A stretch of 64,000 nt of DNA from Eubacterium multiforme (GTDB taxonomy: Bacteria > Bacillota > Clostridia > Clostridiales > Clostridiaceae). The stretch is from assembly GCF_030813415.1 (NCBI RefSeq), contig NZ_JAUSUF010000002.1, positions 248,001-312,000 on the forward strand, in the 5' to 3' direction. The stretch's first letter is position 1. Every line of letters starts with the position of its first letter. The position numbers were made by a program, and so were the translations under genes. Shown piece after piece: positions 1 to 7,204 of the stretch. Below the pieces are notes generated by a model, which did no database searches, was not told the origin of the DNA, and was given only the letters and a program-made list of their open reading frames with translations.

Positions 1-112
1 ATCTAGTTTAATTATACCTAAACTCTTTTGAAATTTTTTTATTAATTCTTCTATGATATAAGACTATCATATGTTAAGTTAGATATTCAACCATATTTAA
101 GTTTGATTTTAG

Positions 113-553
113 TTAGAATTTTATATAATCATACTTCGAAATTTCAGATTCTAATTTTTTTATTATTCCTTTTCTTTTAGATATTAAATATTTTTCATTC
201 ATTTCCAAATGATCTGCTATAATAGAATTTTTTATTCCTCTAAAATAATATGATGATATTATGTAATACTCTTTTTCAGTTAAATTAGAAACTAAGTTTT
301 CTATCTTTTTTATTTTAAGTTCCTTGCTTCTTTTCAAATATAGAAGGTATTCTATTTTCTTTTCCTTTAAAACTATTTCTGTTTCTACAGATGAACTTAT
401 CTTATATGTTTCCCCTGTTTTTTCTTCATAGCTTAAAGCTCCACACCCTTTATATTCATTTTCTATCACATCAATTTCTATATCTATTGCTCTAATATCT
501 TTTATTATATATTTATAACTATTTAAAATTCCTTCTATATTTGTATCAACCAT
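113..553 (-). CDS. Phage sigma-like late regulator (ArpU/RinA-type)
   Basis: This 146-residue protein has an N-terminal coiled helix and, from about residue 90, a helix-turn-helix resembling sigma region 4 (LTEKEYYII ... KYLISKRKGIIKKL). Proteins of this size and shape at the end of a phage early operon usually switch on late or packaging genes. The start is supported by GGAGG a few bases upstream of the ATG. It lies farthest downstream of the replication genes, as expected for a late activator. The exact family is uncertain. Confidence 0.55.
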   Translation of the reverse strand: MVDTNIEGILNSYKYIIKDIRAIDIEIDVIENEYKGCGALSYEEKTGETYKISSSVETEIVLKEKKIEYLLYLKRSKELKIKKIENLVSNLTEKEYYIISSYYFRGIKNSIIADHLEMNEKYLISKRKGIIKKLESEISKYDYIKF

Positions 554-608
554 TTGAATACCTCCATATGTAATAATTATGCTAGATTATACTTTTAATA
601 TTTATTGT

Positions 609-854
609 TTACTTATTTATTATATTTGAAATTAATCCTGTACTACATTTAAATGATTCAGCTATTTCTTTTATTGTTTTACCTTGAAATCTATACATCT
701 TTATCATTTCTTCTTCCATAGGTGTAAATCTCTTTTTTCTTCCTGCACCACGATTATTTTTTGATTTTAAATTTTCTATTTCTATTAAAGCTGCTATATA
801 TAACTTCTTATATCTTTCTAACTCTTCTTTTAATACTTTAATCTCATTTTTCAT
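609..854 (-). CDS. Small helix-turn-helix phage protein
   Basis: This 81-residue basic protein has an N-terminal coiled coil (about residues 1-30), then a GAGRKKRFTPMEEEMI segment and a resolvase-type helix-turn-helix (GKTIKEIAESFKCSTGLISNIINK). The HTH resembles those of resolvases and some terminase small subunits. No catalytic domain is present, so it is probably a small DNA-binding regulator. GAAGGTGA precedes the ATG. The precise role is unknown. Confidence 0.6.
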   Translation of the reverse strand: MKNEIKVLKEELERYKKLYIAALIEIENLKSKNNRGAGRKKRFTPMEEEMIKMYRFQGKTIKEIAESFKCSTGLISNIINK

Positions 855-923
855 ATAATCACCTTCATAAATTAAATTCTGAATAAAAATTACTTTCTTA
901 CTGTCACAATTTCAAAATTTAAT

Positions 924-1100
924 TTATGAATTATCATTACTTTTAATCATTTTTCTTACACCTAAAATTCCAATTAAATTTATAAATAATATCTCTATTG
1001 CAATTATGATTTTCCCAAGTCTTATATTATCTATAAATACTACTAATAATATTGATGCTATAACAAAGGATATAATCATTAATAATATTTCTTTTCTCAT
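924..1100 (-). CDS. Small two-helix membrane protein
   Basis: A 58-residue reading frame starts at ATG with AGGATG upstream. It begins MRKEILLMII and contains two hydrophobic segments, about residues 5-23 and 30-48, joined by a short charged turn (DNIRLGK) and followed by a basic, polar tail. It looks like a tiny phage membrane protein. I do not recognise its family. Confidence 0.5.
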   Translation of the reverse strand: MRKEILLMIISFVIASILLVVFIDNIRLGKIIIAIEILFINLIGILGVRKMIKSNDNS

Positions 1101-1138
1101 TTATCTCACATCCTATTTTATTAAATTAATTCTGCATA

Positions 1139-1178
1139 AAAAATACCGCATATTCATATTGAATACTACGGTATTTTT
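1139..1178 (-). terminator. Rho-independent terminator after the L7/L12-like gene
   Basis: The arms AAAATACCG and CGGTATTTT form an inverted repeat. On the minus strand it follows the stop of the gene at 1210-1497 and has a T-rich 3' side. It is AT-rich but symmetric enough to work in either direction. Confidence 0.6.
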
Positions 1179-1209
1179 ATAGGTTTATTTATAATTATTA
1201 TTACAAAAA

Positions 1210-1497
1210 TTAATCTAATTTTTCAACATACTGTTTTGCTTCTATTAATGACATTTGTGTTTGTTCTCGAATTCTTTTTATAGCTTCAACTTCTTTACCA
1301 GTTCGTTTTAAATGTATTGCAACTTCTTTTAATTCATCCGAAACCCAATAAGAAGATAAATTATCATGACCTGTTAGTTTGCACAATTTATTTAAACACT
1401 CTTCTTGAATTTTTATTTTTTTCTTCAATGTATCAATTGCATTAAATGCCCACAACAAACCAATAATCATAATAAACCAAATAGAGTATTTCATCAT
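1210..1497 (-). CDS. Membrane-anchored protein with L7/L12 C-terminal-like fold
   Basis: The protein has one N-terminal transmembrane helix (about residues 3-20), a short coiled coil, and a C-terminal segment reading KEVEAIKRIREQTQMSLIEAKQYVEKL. That segment matches the pattern of the ribosomal L7/L12 C-terminal domain, a fold reused in many small phage and bacterial proteins. The start is the ATG 7 bases after AAGGAG; a GTG two codons earlier overlaps that site. The function is unknown; it is probably not a ribosomal protein. Confidence 0.6.
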   Translation of the reverse strand: MMKYSIWFIMIIGLLWAFNAIDTLKKKIKIQEECLNKLCKLTGHDNLSSYWVSDELKEVAIHLKRTGKEVEAIKRIREQTQMSLIEAKQYVEKLD

Positions 1498-1615
1498 ATT
1501 CACTCCTTATAATCTAATTTCCCTCATATTTTAACACTTATATAAGTAAATTATATCATATTTTGTAAATACCGCACTATTCACTTTTCAAATAACATTT
1601 TCTTGCTATTGCGAA

Positions 1616-1921
1616 TTATTTTATATATTCAACTTCTTCCAAAAGTCCATATTCTACATCTAAATCTAATTGTTCTTCAGTATTATTTTGCAAGGTCCTC
1701 AATTCTTCCTTATTCATTTCTCTATAAAATAACTGCTTTTCTACCTTAGCTAAAATTACTCTCTCTTCACCACAAAACTCTAAATTTTTATTACACCAAT
1801 CCTTAGTTCTTTCTTTTTCTGATTCATATGTTGTCACTGCTTCATTATAATCATCAGTTACTAAAACCATTCCTTCTTCATTTGTATAAACTAACCACAT
1901 TTCATAATTTACTTTATTCAC
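1616..1921 (-). CDS. Hypothetical phage protein
   Basis: This is an acidic, soluble protein of about 101 residues with no motif I recognise. The likely start is a GTG lying 8 bases after AGGAGG, because the longer frame would place the Shine-Dalgarno site inside the coding region. It overlaps the end of the MazG-like gene by a few bases, so the two are probably translationally coupled. Confidence 0.55.
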   Translation of the reverse strand: MNKVNYEMWLVYTNEEGMVLVTDDYNEAVTTYESEKERTKDWCNKNLEFCGEERVILAKVEKQLFYREMNKEELRTLQNNTEEQLDLDVEYGLLEEVEYIK

Positions 1922-2174
1922 TAATACCTTCCTCCTCAATCCTTTTAATTTGTCTTTTAAGTTTATATGCTACGATATCTGTGAATTTATCATAATCAAA
2001 GAAATCAAATTCCTTTAGTTGCTCCATCATTATATAAACATCTGCCATTTCTTCTAACATTGAATCTATATCTTGATGAGCAATTGCTACTGCAAGTTCA
2101 TTTAGCTCTTCTATTGCCTTATGAGCTTGTGCTTCTTCTCCATAATAATTTACTATCTTTTTTATATTATTCAT
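1914..2174 (-). CDS. MazG-like nucleotide pyrophosphohydrolase
   Basis: This 86-residue all-helical protein carries the metal-binding pattern of the MazG/dUTPase-like superfamily: EELNEL near residue 22 and EEMADVYIMMEQL near residue 41. These enzymes hydrolyse (d)NTPs to monophosphates and pyrophosphate. Phage versions may tune nucleotide pools or counter stress signals. The ATG follows AAGGAG. The gene sits in the early operon between two hypothetical genes. Confidence 0.75.
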   Translation of the reverse strand: MNNIKKIVNYYGEEAQAHKAIEELNELAVAIAHQDIDSMLEEMADVYIMMEQLKEFDFFDYDKFTDIVAYKLKRQIKRIEEEGISE

Positions 2175-2193
2175 TAAAACTTCAACTCCTTAT

Positions 2194-2382
2194 TTAATCA
2201 GCAATAAATACATGCTTAGTATCTTCACAGTAAAAACTTTCAACTTCCACATTTGATGCTTTAAAAACTTTTCTCATTTTCTTTTCTGCATTATCCCATG
2301 ATGAAGCAGCAACATAACTTATATGCTCTGATTTCATTATGTTTTTATCACTCCACCTTATCTTATATAAAAGCTTACTCAT
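2194..2382 (-). CDS. Hypothetical phage protein
   Basis: This protein of about 62 residues begins MSKLLYKIRWSDKN. I chose the internal ATG because TTAGGAG lies 8 bases before it, whereas the longer frame has no site and would run into the next gene upstream. There is no recognisable domain. It is close to the 55-residue gene upstream, consistent with one early operon. Confidence 0.5.
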   Translation of the reverse strand: MSKLLYKIRWSDKNIMKSEHISYVAASSWDNAEKKMRKVFKASNVEVESFYCEDTKHVFIAD

Positions 2383-2393
2383 ATTATCAACTC

Positions 2394-2561
2394 CTAACAT
2401 CCACTTAATTTTCTTCTCATCTTGCATTTCTTTTTTATAGTGTCACTAACTAAAAATTGATAAGAATTAAGTTCCTTCTCTCTTTTAATTTGTCTACGCC
2501 TTATATCCCTTATTGTCATTTCCATCATTTCATGTGGTGTATATTTTTCTAATAAATTCAT
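2394..2561 (-). CDS. Small basic hypothetical protein
   Basis: A 55-residue frame starts at ATG with AGGAG well placed upstream. It begins MNLLEKYTPHEMMEMTIRD and is rich in Arg and Lys (RDIRRRQIKREKE), ending with several more basic residues and a Cys. It probably forms one long charged helix that could contact nucleic acid. It overlaps the next gene's upstream region and fits the tightly packed early operon. Confidence 0.5.
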   Translation of the reverse strand: MNLLEKYTPHEMMEMTIRDIRRRQIKREKELNSYQFLVSDTIKKKCKMRRKLSGC

Positions 2562-2582
2562 ATAAACTTCTCCTATCTAAAT

Positions 2583-3188
2583 TTAGCAAGATAAATACAT
2601 TCCATTTCCCCATATATCTAATCTTCTAATTCTATGATTTACAGCTGGTACACTTCTATTTATTTCTTTTGCTATATCCTTTGCTCTATATCCTAACTTG
2701 TACATATTTATCAATTGAAAATCTTCATTTTTGCTCCATGATTTATAACGCTTTTTATACTTCTTAGCATCTATCTTTCTTTTTTCTATTAACCACTTAG
2801 GTTCAATACCTAATGCATATAATTCAACTTTACTAGCATCCCATGAATCTTGATTATCTTTGAGCCATTTAACTAAATTCTCTAAAGTTATTAAATACAT
2901 TTTTCTATTAAGTATATTTTTCTTGCTAATTTTAAATTTATTAGTTTTAATCCATTTCCATACAGTTTGTTGAGTTATTCCAAGTATAGCTGCTATATCT
3001 GGTGTGGTTAGATATTCACCTTTATACAAAGTTTTCAAGCCTAATTTTCTTGCTTTCGCTATAACAGCAGTTTCTTTTCTTTTTAAATATTTAGCTATCT
3101 TCTCTACGCCACTACTTCCCCATTTTTCTAATAGATAATTTATTTCTTTTTCAGTCCACTTTCTTCTTTCTCTTTCAAAGTTATTCAA
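2583..3188 (-). CDS. SANT/Myb-like and MerR-type HTH DNA-binding protein
   Basis: The 201-residue protein has three apparent DNA-binding units. An N-terminal WTEKEINYLLEKW...VEKIAKYL region resembles Myb/SANT repeats. A central TTPDIAAILGITQQTVWKWIKTNKF segment is a MerR/excisionase-type winged helix. A second Myb-like repeat (SWSKNEDFQLINMYKLGY) lies near the end. It starts at TTG with AGGAGG upstream. It is probably a phage regulator or accessory replication protein. Confidence 0.65.
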   Translation of the reverse strand: MNNFERERRKWTEKEINYLLEKWGSSGVEKIAKYLKRKETAVIAKARKLGLKTLYKGEYLTTPDIAAILGITQQTVWKWIKTNKFKISKKNILNRKMYLITLENLVKWLKDNQDSWDASKVELYALGIEPKWLIEKRKIDAKKYKKRYKSWSKNEDFQLINMYKLGYRAKDIAKEINRSVPAVNHRIRRLDIWGNGMYLSC

Positions 3189-3200
3189 AAATATTACCTC

Positions 3201-4022
3201 CTAACTTCTCATTCGATAATTATTTTCTTGTCCATTTATTTCTAAATAAAACCCTTTGCTTGCTTTATACAATCTACTTGCAATTGCTGCATCAAACTCT
3301 AATAACCTATCTATATTAAATTCAGTACTTACCATCATTGGTAACTTCTTATTTATTCTAAAATTAACTATTTCAAAAATTATTCTTATATCTGATTCAG
3401 TAATTTTCCCCTTAAAGAGATCATCTATGAATAACACTTTTGCATTTTTATATTTATTTATTAGTCTTTGATATTCTTCTGGTTGCATGGCTGCTTGTTT
3501 TAATTTAGTTATAACTTCCACATAACTCATATAAACAACACCTATTTTTTCTTTTTTCAGAAGATTTAATGAAACTGCTAATAATAAATGAGTCTTACCT
3601 GATCCTGGAGTTCCACAAAACATAATTGAATTATTTTCAGAAGAACAAATATTTTTAAATCTTAATAAATAATTAGTTGCTGTATCTTTCATATTTTTTG
3701 TAGTTTGATTAAAACATTCAAAGCTCTTAAGAGTTTTATCTAAATTTTTAAATTCAATATCACTTTGATTCCATATGTCTTGGACCTTCTTCATTTCATA
3801 ACATGTGCATCTACTCATAACAGGTTGAGACTTATTTTGCTTTTTTTGAATCCATGTAGTTCCACCACAAAATGGACATACTTTACTCGAACTCTTCTGC
3901 TCTTTTTCTGTCTTCTTCTGTGAGTTCATATGTTTCTGCTGGTTTAAAATTGCTTCCTGTTGAATTCCCCTTTGTGCAAGTATTCGGTCTAGTGAAGCTA
4001 TTCCTGTTTCCATTATTGTCAT
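3201..4022 (-). CDS. DnaC-like replicative helicase loader
   Basis: This is an AAA+ ATPase with Walker A GTPGSGKTHLL, Walker B VLFIDDL and an arginine-finger-like IASRLYK near the C-terminus. The N-terminal part carries a Cys cluster (CPFCGG ... CTC), as in phage DnaC/DnaI loaders, which place the DnaB-type helicase on origin DNA. The gene overlaps the initiator gene upstream by more than 100 bases. The chosen ATG has AAGGATGG upstream; an ATG further in (at about 3,929) cannot be excluded. Confidence 0.8.
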   Translation of the reverse strand: MTIMETGIASLDRILAQRGIQQEAILNQQKHMNSQKKTEKEQKSSSKVCPFCGGTTWIQKKQNKSQPVMSRCTCYEMKKVQDIWNQSDIEFKNLDKTLKSFECFNQTTKNMKDTATNYLLRFKNICSSENNSIMFCGTPGSGKTHLLLAVSLNLLKKEKIGVVYMSYVEVITKLKQAAMQPEEYQRLINKYKNAKVLFIDDLFKGKITESDIRIIFEIVNFRINKKLPMMVSTEFNIDRLLEFDAAIASRLYKASKGFYLEINGQENNYRMRS

Positions 4023-4740
4023 TTGTAACACCATCCTTCTCATTGAGATATGCTTCAAATTTAGTTCCAAATAAGGTTTCTGGTCTTAAATATTTATTCA
4101 TAACAGAATCATTAATCCATCCATTAACCTTTTTATCTATAACTTTCTTAAAATCTTCTTCTGTAAATCCTTCATCCAATCTAGCCTTAATTAAACTTTG
4201 TGTTTTCTTAGTAGTAAATTTATATTTTGTATTAGCCTTTAAGTTTAAATACTCAATAACTCGACTATATATATCTTTAATAGATGGGTCTTTTAATAGA
4301 TTAATCTTTTGGTTAAACTTTTCAGTTAAAGGGGGTTTAACTTTTGAGTTTAACGGGTTAAACTTTTCGGTTAAAGGGTTAAACTTTTCAGTTGCTTCCT
4401 TTTGAGTATCAGATGCTATAAGCTCTTTATATTTTTCACCTACTCCATAAAAAGAAAATGTACCTCCTTCTTTAACTAATTCAAAATCTAAAACGCCTGA
4501 GTCAACCAAAGTTTTTAAACGCCTTCTAAGTGCTATTTTGGATTTAATACCTAGTATTGGTAGCTCACTTAATAAGGATTCATATTTAAGCCAATAATAT
4601 GGTTTATCGTTGATTATTTTTATAGCCATAGCTCCACTATCCTTAAAGTCTATAAAATACCTTAAGATAGCTAAGTCTTTATCATCTAATCCTAGTTCTA
4701 GTGCTTTAGCTTGAGAAAAACCCATAAATGTAAATTTCAA
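3883..4740 (-). CDS. Phage replication initiator with Phg_2220 C-terminal domain
   Basis: The N-terminal 110 residues look like a winged-helix initiator domain (LALRRRLKTLVDSGVLDFE pattern). The C-terminal part (YSRVIEYLNLKANTKYKF ... GWINDSVMNKYLRPETLFG) matches the conserved phage C-terminal domain found in DnaD-like replication proteins. Between them is a repetitive linker, TEKFNPL repeated, which is the translation of DNA iterons. A TTG start is likely, 8 bases after AAAGGAGG. The next gene is the helicase loader. Confidence 0.8.
   Translation of the reverse strand: MKFTFMGFSQAKALELGLDDKDLAILRYFIDFKDSGAMAIKIINDKPYYWLKYESLLSELPILGIKSKIALRRRLKTLVDSGVLDFELVKEGGTFSFYGVGEKYKELIASDTQKEATEKFNPLTEKFNPLNSKVKPPLTEKFNQKINLLKDPSIKDIYSRVIEYLNLKANTKYKFTTKKTQSLIKARLDEGFTEEDFKKVIDKKVNGWINDSVMNKYLRPETLFGTKFEAYLNEKDGVTNDNNGNRNSFTRPNTCTKGNSTGSNFKPAETYELTEEDRKRAEEFE
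4311..4394. repeat. Iterons: candidate phage replication origin
   Basis: Four direct repeats start at about 4311, 4334, 4356 and 4377, with the pattern GGTTWAACTTTTSRGTTWAA, spaced 21-23 bases. They lie inside the initiator gene. Origin iterons inside the initiator gene are common in phages, for example lambda O. The function is inferred from position and periodicity. Confidence 0.65.
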
Positions 4741-4754
4741 ATTCACTACCTCCT

Positions 4755-4850
4755 TTAATGATTCTGTGATATAATTAAGGTGCTTTTATAAATTAGGTGG
4801 CTAAGGCCATCTTTTTTTATATCCTTAATTATCAATTTAGTTTTTTGCAT
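4755..4850 (-). CDS. Very small hypothetical protein
   Basis: A 31-residue frame starts MQKTKLIIKDIKKDGL with AGGAGAG 6 bases before the ATG. It ends just before the initiator gene's ribosome-binding site. The DNA also holds a 10-base inverted repeat (ATAATTAAGG at 4771 and its complement at 4823), so the region might act as an RNA structure. No family is recognised. Confidence 0.4.
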   Translation of the reverse strand: MQKTKLIIKDIKKDGLSHLIYKSTLIISQNH

Positions 4851-4860
4851 AAAAACTCTC

Positions 4861-4953
4861 CTAAAATGTTGATATAACATGTCCATTTTTAACAGTTAAA
4901 AATAATCCTTTAAGAGCTAATAACATAGCTTCTTCTAAAGTTACTTGTTTCAT
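4861..4953 (-). CDS. Very small hypothetical protein
   Basis: A 30-residue frame starts MKQVTLEEAMLLALKGLFL, with a strong GGAGGAG upstream of the ATG. The N-terminal part would form an amphipathic helix. Tiny proteins of this kind are common in clostridial phage early operons. The function is unknown. Confidence 0.45.
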   Translation of the reverse strand: MKQVTLEEAMLLALKGLFLTVKNGHVISTF

Positions 4954-5016
4954 ACTATCTCCTCCATAACTTAAATTATGTAATCTCTATAATCTAAGGC
5001 TTTAAAGCCTTTTATC

Positions 5017-5199
5017 TTAAAGTGCTTTATCTTTTAATTCTTTTTCTTCTAATCGCTTTTTAAGTTCTTTTGCTATTTGAGCACTCTTTTCTGGACCATA
5101 TCTTTTAACAACTATATCTGCTAAAACTTCTGCCATTTTTCGCTCAATAATTTTCATATCCTTTGGAAAATTTAATTCCACTTCCATTTCTTTTGACAT
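5017..5199 (-). CDS. Small hypothetical phage protein
   Basis: A 60-residue, highly charged helical protein beginning MSKEMEVELNF. I chose the ATG 8 bases after AAAGGAG rather than the GTG three codons earlier. No domain is recognised. Confidence 0.5.
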   Translation of the reverse strand: MSKEMEVELNFPKDMKIIERKMAEVLADIVVKRYGPEKSAQIAKELKKRLEEKELKDKAL

Positions 5200-5354
5200 G
5201 ATCATCACTCCTTTATTTCAAACTATGATCTATCATAAAAATTGTTACTCACTATTTTTAATTAATTTTAAATATTGCTTGTCCTATTAATTACCATATT
5301 TTATAATTTAAGTATCAGCTACATTAAGCTGAAATACATATAGGTGGTGATTTT

Positions 5355-5534
5355 ATGTGTTTAACTTCACATACTTTCCTTGGTAATGAAGAATTTTCTA
5401 TTAATTGTCCAAATTGCTTAGAAACTGTAAACGTAAAAGCCAATCAACTTAACAACAATATTATTTGTCCTAGTTGCTGTAAAATTATTAACCTAAAAAT
5501 TGATGATACCGAAGATTCTATTACCGAAGAATAG
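5355..5534 (+). CDS. Small zinc-ribbon protein
   Basis: A 59-residue plus-strand frame starts with MCLTSHTFLG and has TAGGTGGTGA upstream. It contains CPNC and, 19 residues later, CPSCC, an arrangement typical of a zinc ribbon. It ends in an acidic tail. It is transcribed against the surrounding early genes, which is unusual inside a phage operon. The function is unknown; similar ribbons bind nucleic acid or protein. Confidence 0.5.
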   Translation: MCLTSHTFLGNEEFSINCPNCLETVNVKANQLNNNIICPSCCKIINLKIDDTEDSITEE

Positions 5535-5542
5535 TTAAACTA

Positions 5543-5719
5543 TTAATGGCTTTTAAGCTGCTCTTGAACTGGTACTTCTTGAGCAGTTCTTTCTAACTCT
5601 TTAATTGCATATTCTAATGCTTTTATATCTTCTCCCCATATTTCATCACTATTCTGATGTTGGTATTCACAATGTTTTTTCAAATCTTTTAATTGTTCAA
5701 TACAATTTTCTTTATTCAT
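5543..5719 (-). CDS. Small hypothetical phage protein
   Basis: A 58-residue helical protein beginning MNKENCIEQLKDLKKH. The ATG after AGGGAGTG is favoured over an upstream frame extension. No domain is recognised. It follows the 167-residue regulator gene closely. Confidence 0.5.
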   Translation of the reverse strand: MNKENCIEQLKDLKKHCEYQHQNSDEIWGEDIKALEYAIKELERTAQEVPVQEQLKSH

Positions 5720-5732
5720 TGAAAGCACTCCC

Positions 5733-6233
5733 TTATTCAATATTTGCTAAATATTTTTTAGCTAAAATCTTAAGTTCTGATGATCTTCTTTCTAATTTTG
5801 TAAAAAACTCAATTATCATGTTAAGCTCATCTTTTTCAGATTCATCAATAACTCCATCTGCAACAATTTTTAATAAAGTTTTTTGAATTGATTTGCTTTC
5901 TTCTAAATCATTAGTTGCTGATATAGCAAACCTATAAAGATTATCTATATTTTCTAAATCAATAGGTTGTGTAATCCTTTTACCTATTGGGCATTCATTA
6001 CAACAGTAATTATTTAATAAGTGTGGTGCATTATAGACATCAGCCATAATTACAACCTTATCTACTGGAACTACTTTGCATAAATCTAATTCATAATCAG
6101 TTAATGAATCCTTAGATATAGATAGTTCTTCTGCAGCTCCTTCTCTACTTGTAAATTTAGGATTATACTTTGCTGCTTCTTTTCTTGCTATACAATACAC
6201 ATTTTGTGCTGCTTTAGTTGGTTGTTTTGCCAT
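5733..6233 (-). CDS. XRE-like phage regulator
   Basis: The 166-residue protein starts MAKQPTKAAQNVY, directly after AAAGGAGGG. Residues about 25-70 (TSREGAAEELSISKDSLTDYELDLCKVVPVDKV) fit an XRE-type helix-turn-helix. A small Cys cluster (NYCCNECPIG) and a helical C-terminal half follow. It sits second in the leftward operon, just after the Cro-like gene, a usual place for an antirepressor or early activator. Confidence 0.6.
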   Translation of the reverse strand: MAKQPTKAAQNVYCIARKEAAKYNPKFTSREGAAEELSISKDSLTDYELDLCKVVPVDKVVIMADVYNAPHLLNNYCCNECPIGKRITQPIDLENIDNLYRFAISATNDLEESKSIQKTLLKIVADGVIDESEKDELNMIIEFFTKLERRSSELKILAKKYLANIE

Positions 6234-6269
6234 GTATATTTCCCTCCTTTCGTGAAATAATATAATCAA

Positions 6270-6288
6270 AGTTTAAAAAACTAGAACT
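6270..6288. promoter_or_regulatory. Operator-like site OL0
   Basis: AGTTT, nine bases, then GAACT. This is the exact reverse complement of the half-site pattern of the site at 6553 (AGTTC-N9-AAACT). It lies between the Cro-like gene and the next leftward gene. It is probably a repressor-binding site. Confidence 0.5.
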
Positions 6289-6494
6289 TATTGTTTAAAA
6301 AAAAGTTCTAAAATTTGAGATTCATTTAATTCAAGTACTTTAACAATTTCATTTGCTAATGCTATATGAATCTTAGTTTTGCCAGATTCAATTAATGAAT
6401 AACTAGCCTTACTCTTATAACCTAACATTTCAGACATTTCCTTTTGAGAATATCCTTTTTTTTCTCTAAATTTTGTTAATAATTTAGTATTCAT
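6288..6494 (-). CDS. Cro-like XRE repressor
   Basis: This 68-residue protein is a single HTH_3 domain (LTKFREKKGYSQKEMSEMLGYKSKASYSLIESGKTKI). It is divergently transcribed from the CI-like gene at 6681 and is the first gene of the leftward early operon, which fits a Cro role. Operator-like sites lie on both sides of it. Confidence 0.75.
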   Translation of the reverse strand: MNTKLLTKFREKKGYSQKEMSEMLGYKSKASYSLIESGKTKIHIALANEIVKVLELNESQILELFFKQ

Positions 6495-6518
6495 TATAAA
6501 TCTATCCTTTCATAATAA

Positions 6519-6668
6519 AGTTTGATTTATTTAAACTTTATATTTGTATTATAGTTCTAGTTTTTTAAACTGTCAATATTTTTAATGCAAAAAGTTTAAT
6601 TATTTCAAACCTAGCTCTAAATAATCTAATTTATGATAAAATAAAGATAAGTTTAAAAATTTTAAACA
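6519..6668. promoter_or_regulatory. Lysogeny switch: four operator-like sites
   Basis: The divergent region contains four matching sites: 6519-6537, 6553-6571, 6593-6611 and 6650-6668. Each has an AGTTY half-site, nine AT-rich bases and a RAACN or AAACN half-site. With the site at 6270 there are five. The last one abuts the ribosome-binding site of the CI-like gene, so the repressor could control its own synthesis. The binding role is inferred. Confidence 0.6.
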
Positions 6669-6680
6669 GGAGGACTATAT

Positions 6681-7055
6681 ATGGATTCTAATATTCTTGG
6701 TAAAAGATTAAAACTACTAAGAACCGAGGCTGGTTTAACACAAGAAGAATTTGGTAAAAAATATGCTTTGAAAAAATCTACTATTTCACAATATGAATCA
6801 GGATTTAGTAGACCTGATGATGAATTAAAAAAGCAAATAGCTATTGATTATAATGTTTCAATTGATTGGCTTTTAGGTCTTATTGATAGTCGTAAATCGA
6901 ATATAAATGAATCATCTGAAGAATTGTTAAAAGATAAAAGAACTACTGTTGCTCTACATAATGGCAATGGTATTGATGATGAGCTTCCTGAAGAAGCTAA
7001 AAAAGAAATTGAAAACTTTATTGAATTTGTGAAAAATAAATATGGTAAAAAATAA
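6681..7055 (+). CDS. CI-like phage repressor (XRE family)
   Basis: The 124-residue protein has an N-terminal HTH_3 domain (GKRLKLLRTEAGLTQEEFGKKYALKKSTISQYESG) followed by IDYNVSIDWLLGL, the typical end of this fold. An acidic C-terminal region follows. It lacks a peptidase domain, so inactivation may depend on the ImmA-like protease encoded at 9828. AGGAGG precedes the ATG and overlaps the edge of an operator-like site. Confidence 0.75.
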   Translation: MDSNILGKRLKLLRTEAGLTQEEFGKKYALKKSTISQYESGFSRPDDELKKQIAIDYNVSIDWLLGLIDSRKSNINESSEELLKDKRTTVALHNGNGIDDELPEEAKKEIENFIEFVKNKYGKK

Positions 7056-7077
7056 AGGTGCTTAAGCACTTTTATTT
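7052..7077 (+). terminator. Terminator after the CI-like gene
   Basis: AAAGGTGC and GCACTTTT flank a TTAA loop and are followed by T-rich sequence immediately after the repressor stop codon. Confidence 0.65.
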
Positions 7078-7204
7078 ATATATGTAAGTGTAAATAAATT
7101 GTAAATAGACTAAATTCAAACATTTTAATTTCATACTTAAATCACTTATGCCAAAATATTCATTAAAACAAAAATATATAAATAATTATTAAGGAGGTAA
7201 TTTA

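Noticed and set aside
3872-4405. Plus-strand frame of about 177 codons
   Set aside because: It lies wholly inside the initiator and helicase-loader genes, has no ribosome-binding site and resembles a reverse shadow.
4771-4832. Regulatory RNA at the inverted repeat ATAATTAAGG
   Set aside because: The region is also a small gene with a good ribosome-binding site, and the hairpin lacks a clear T run, so a separate RNA is not supported.
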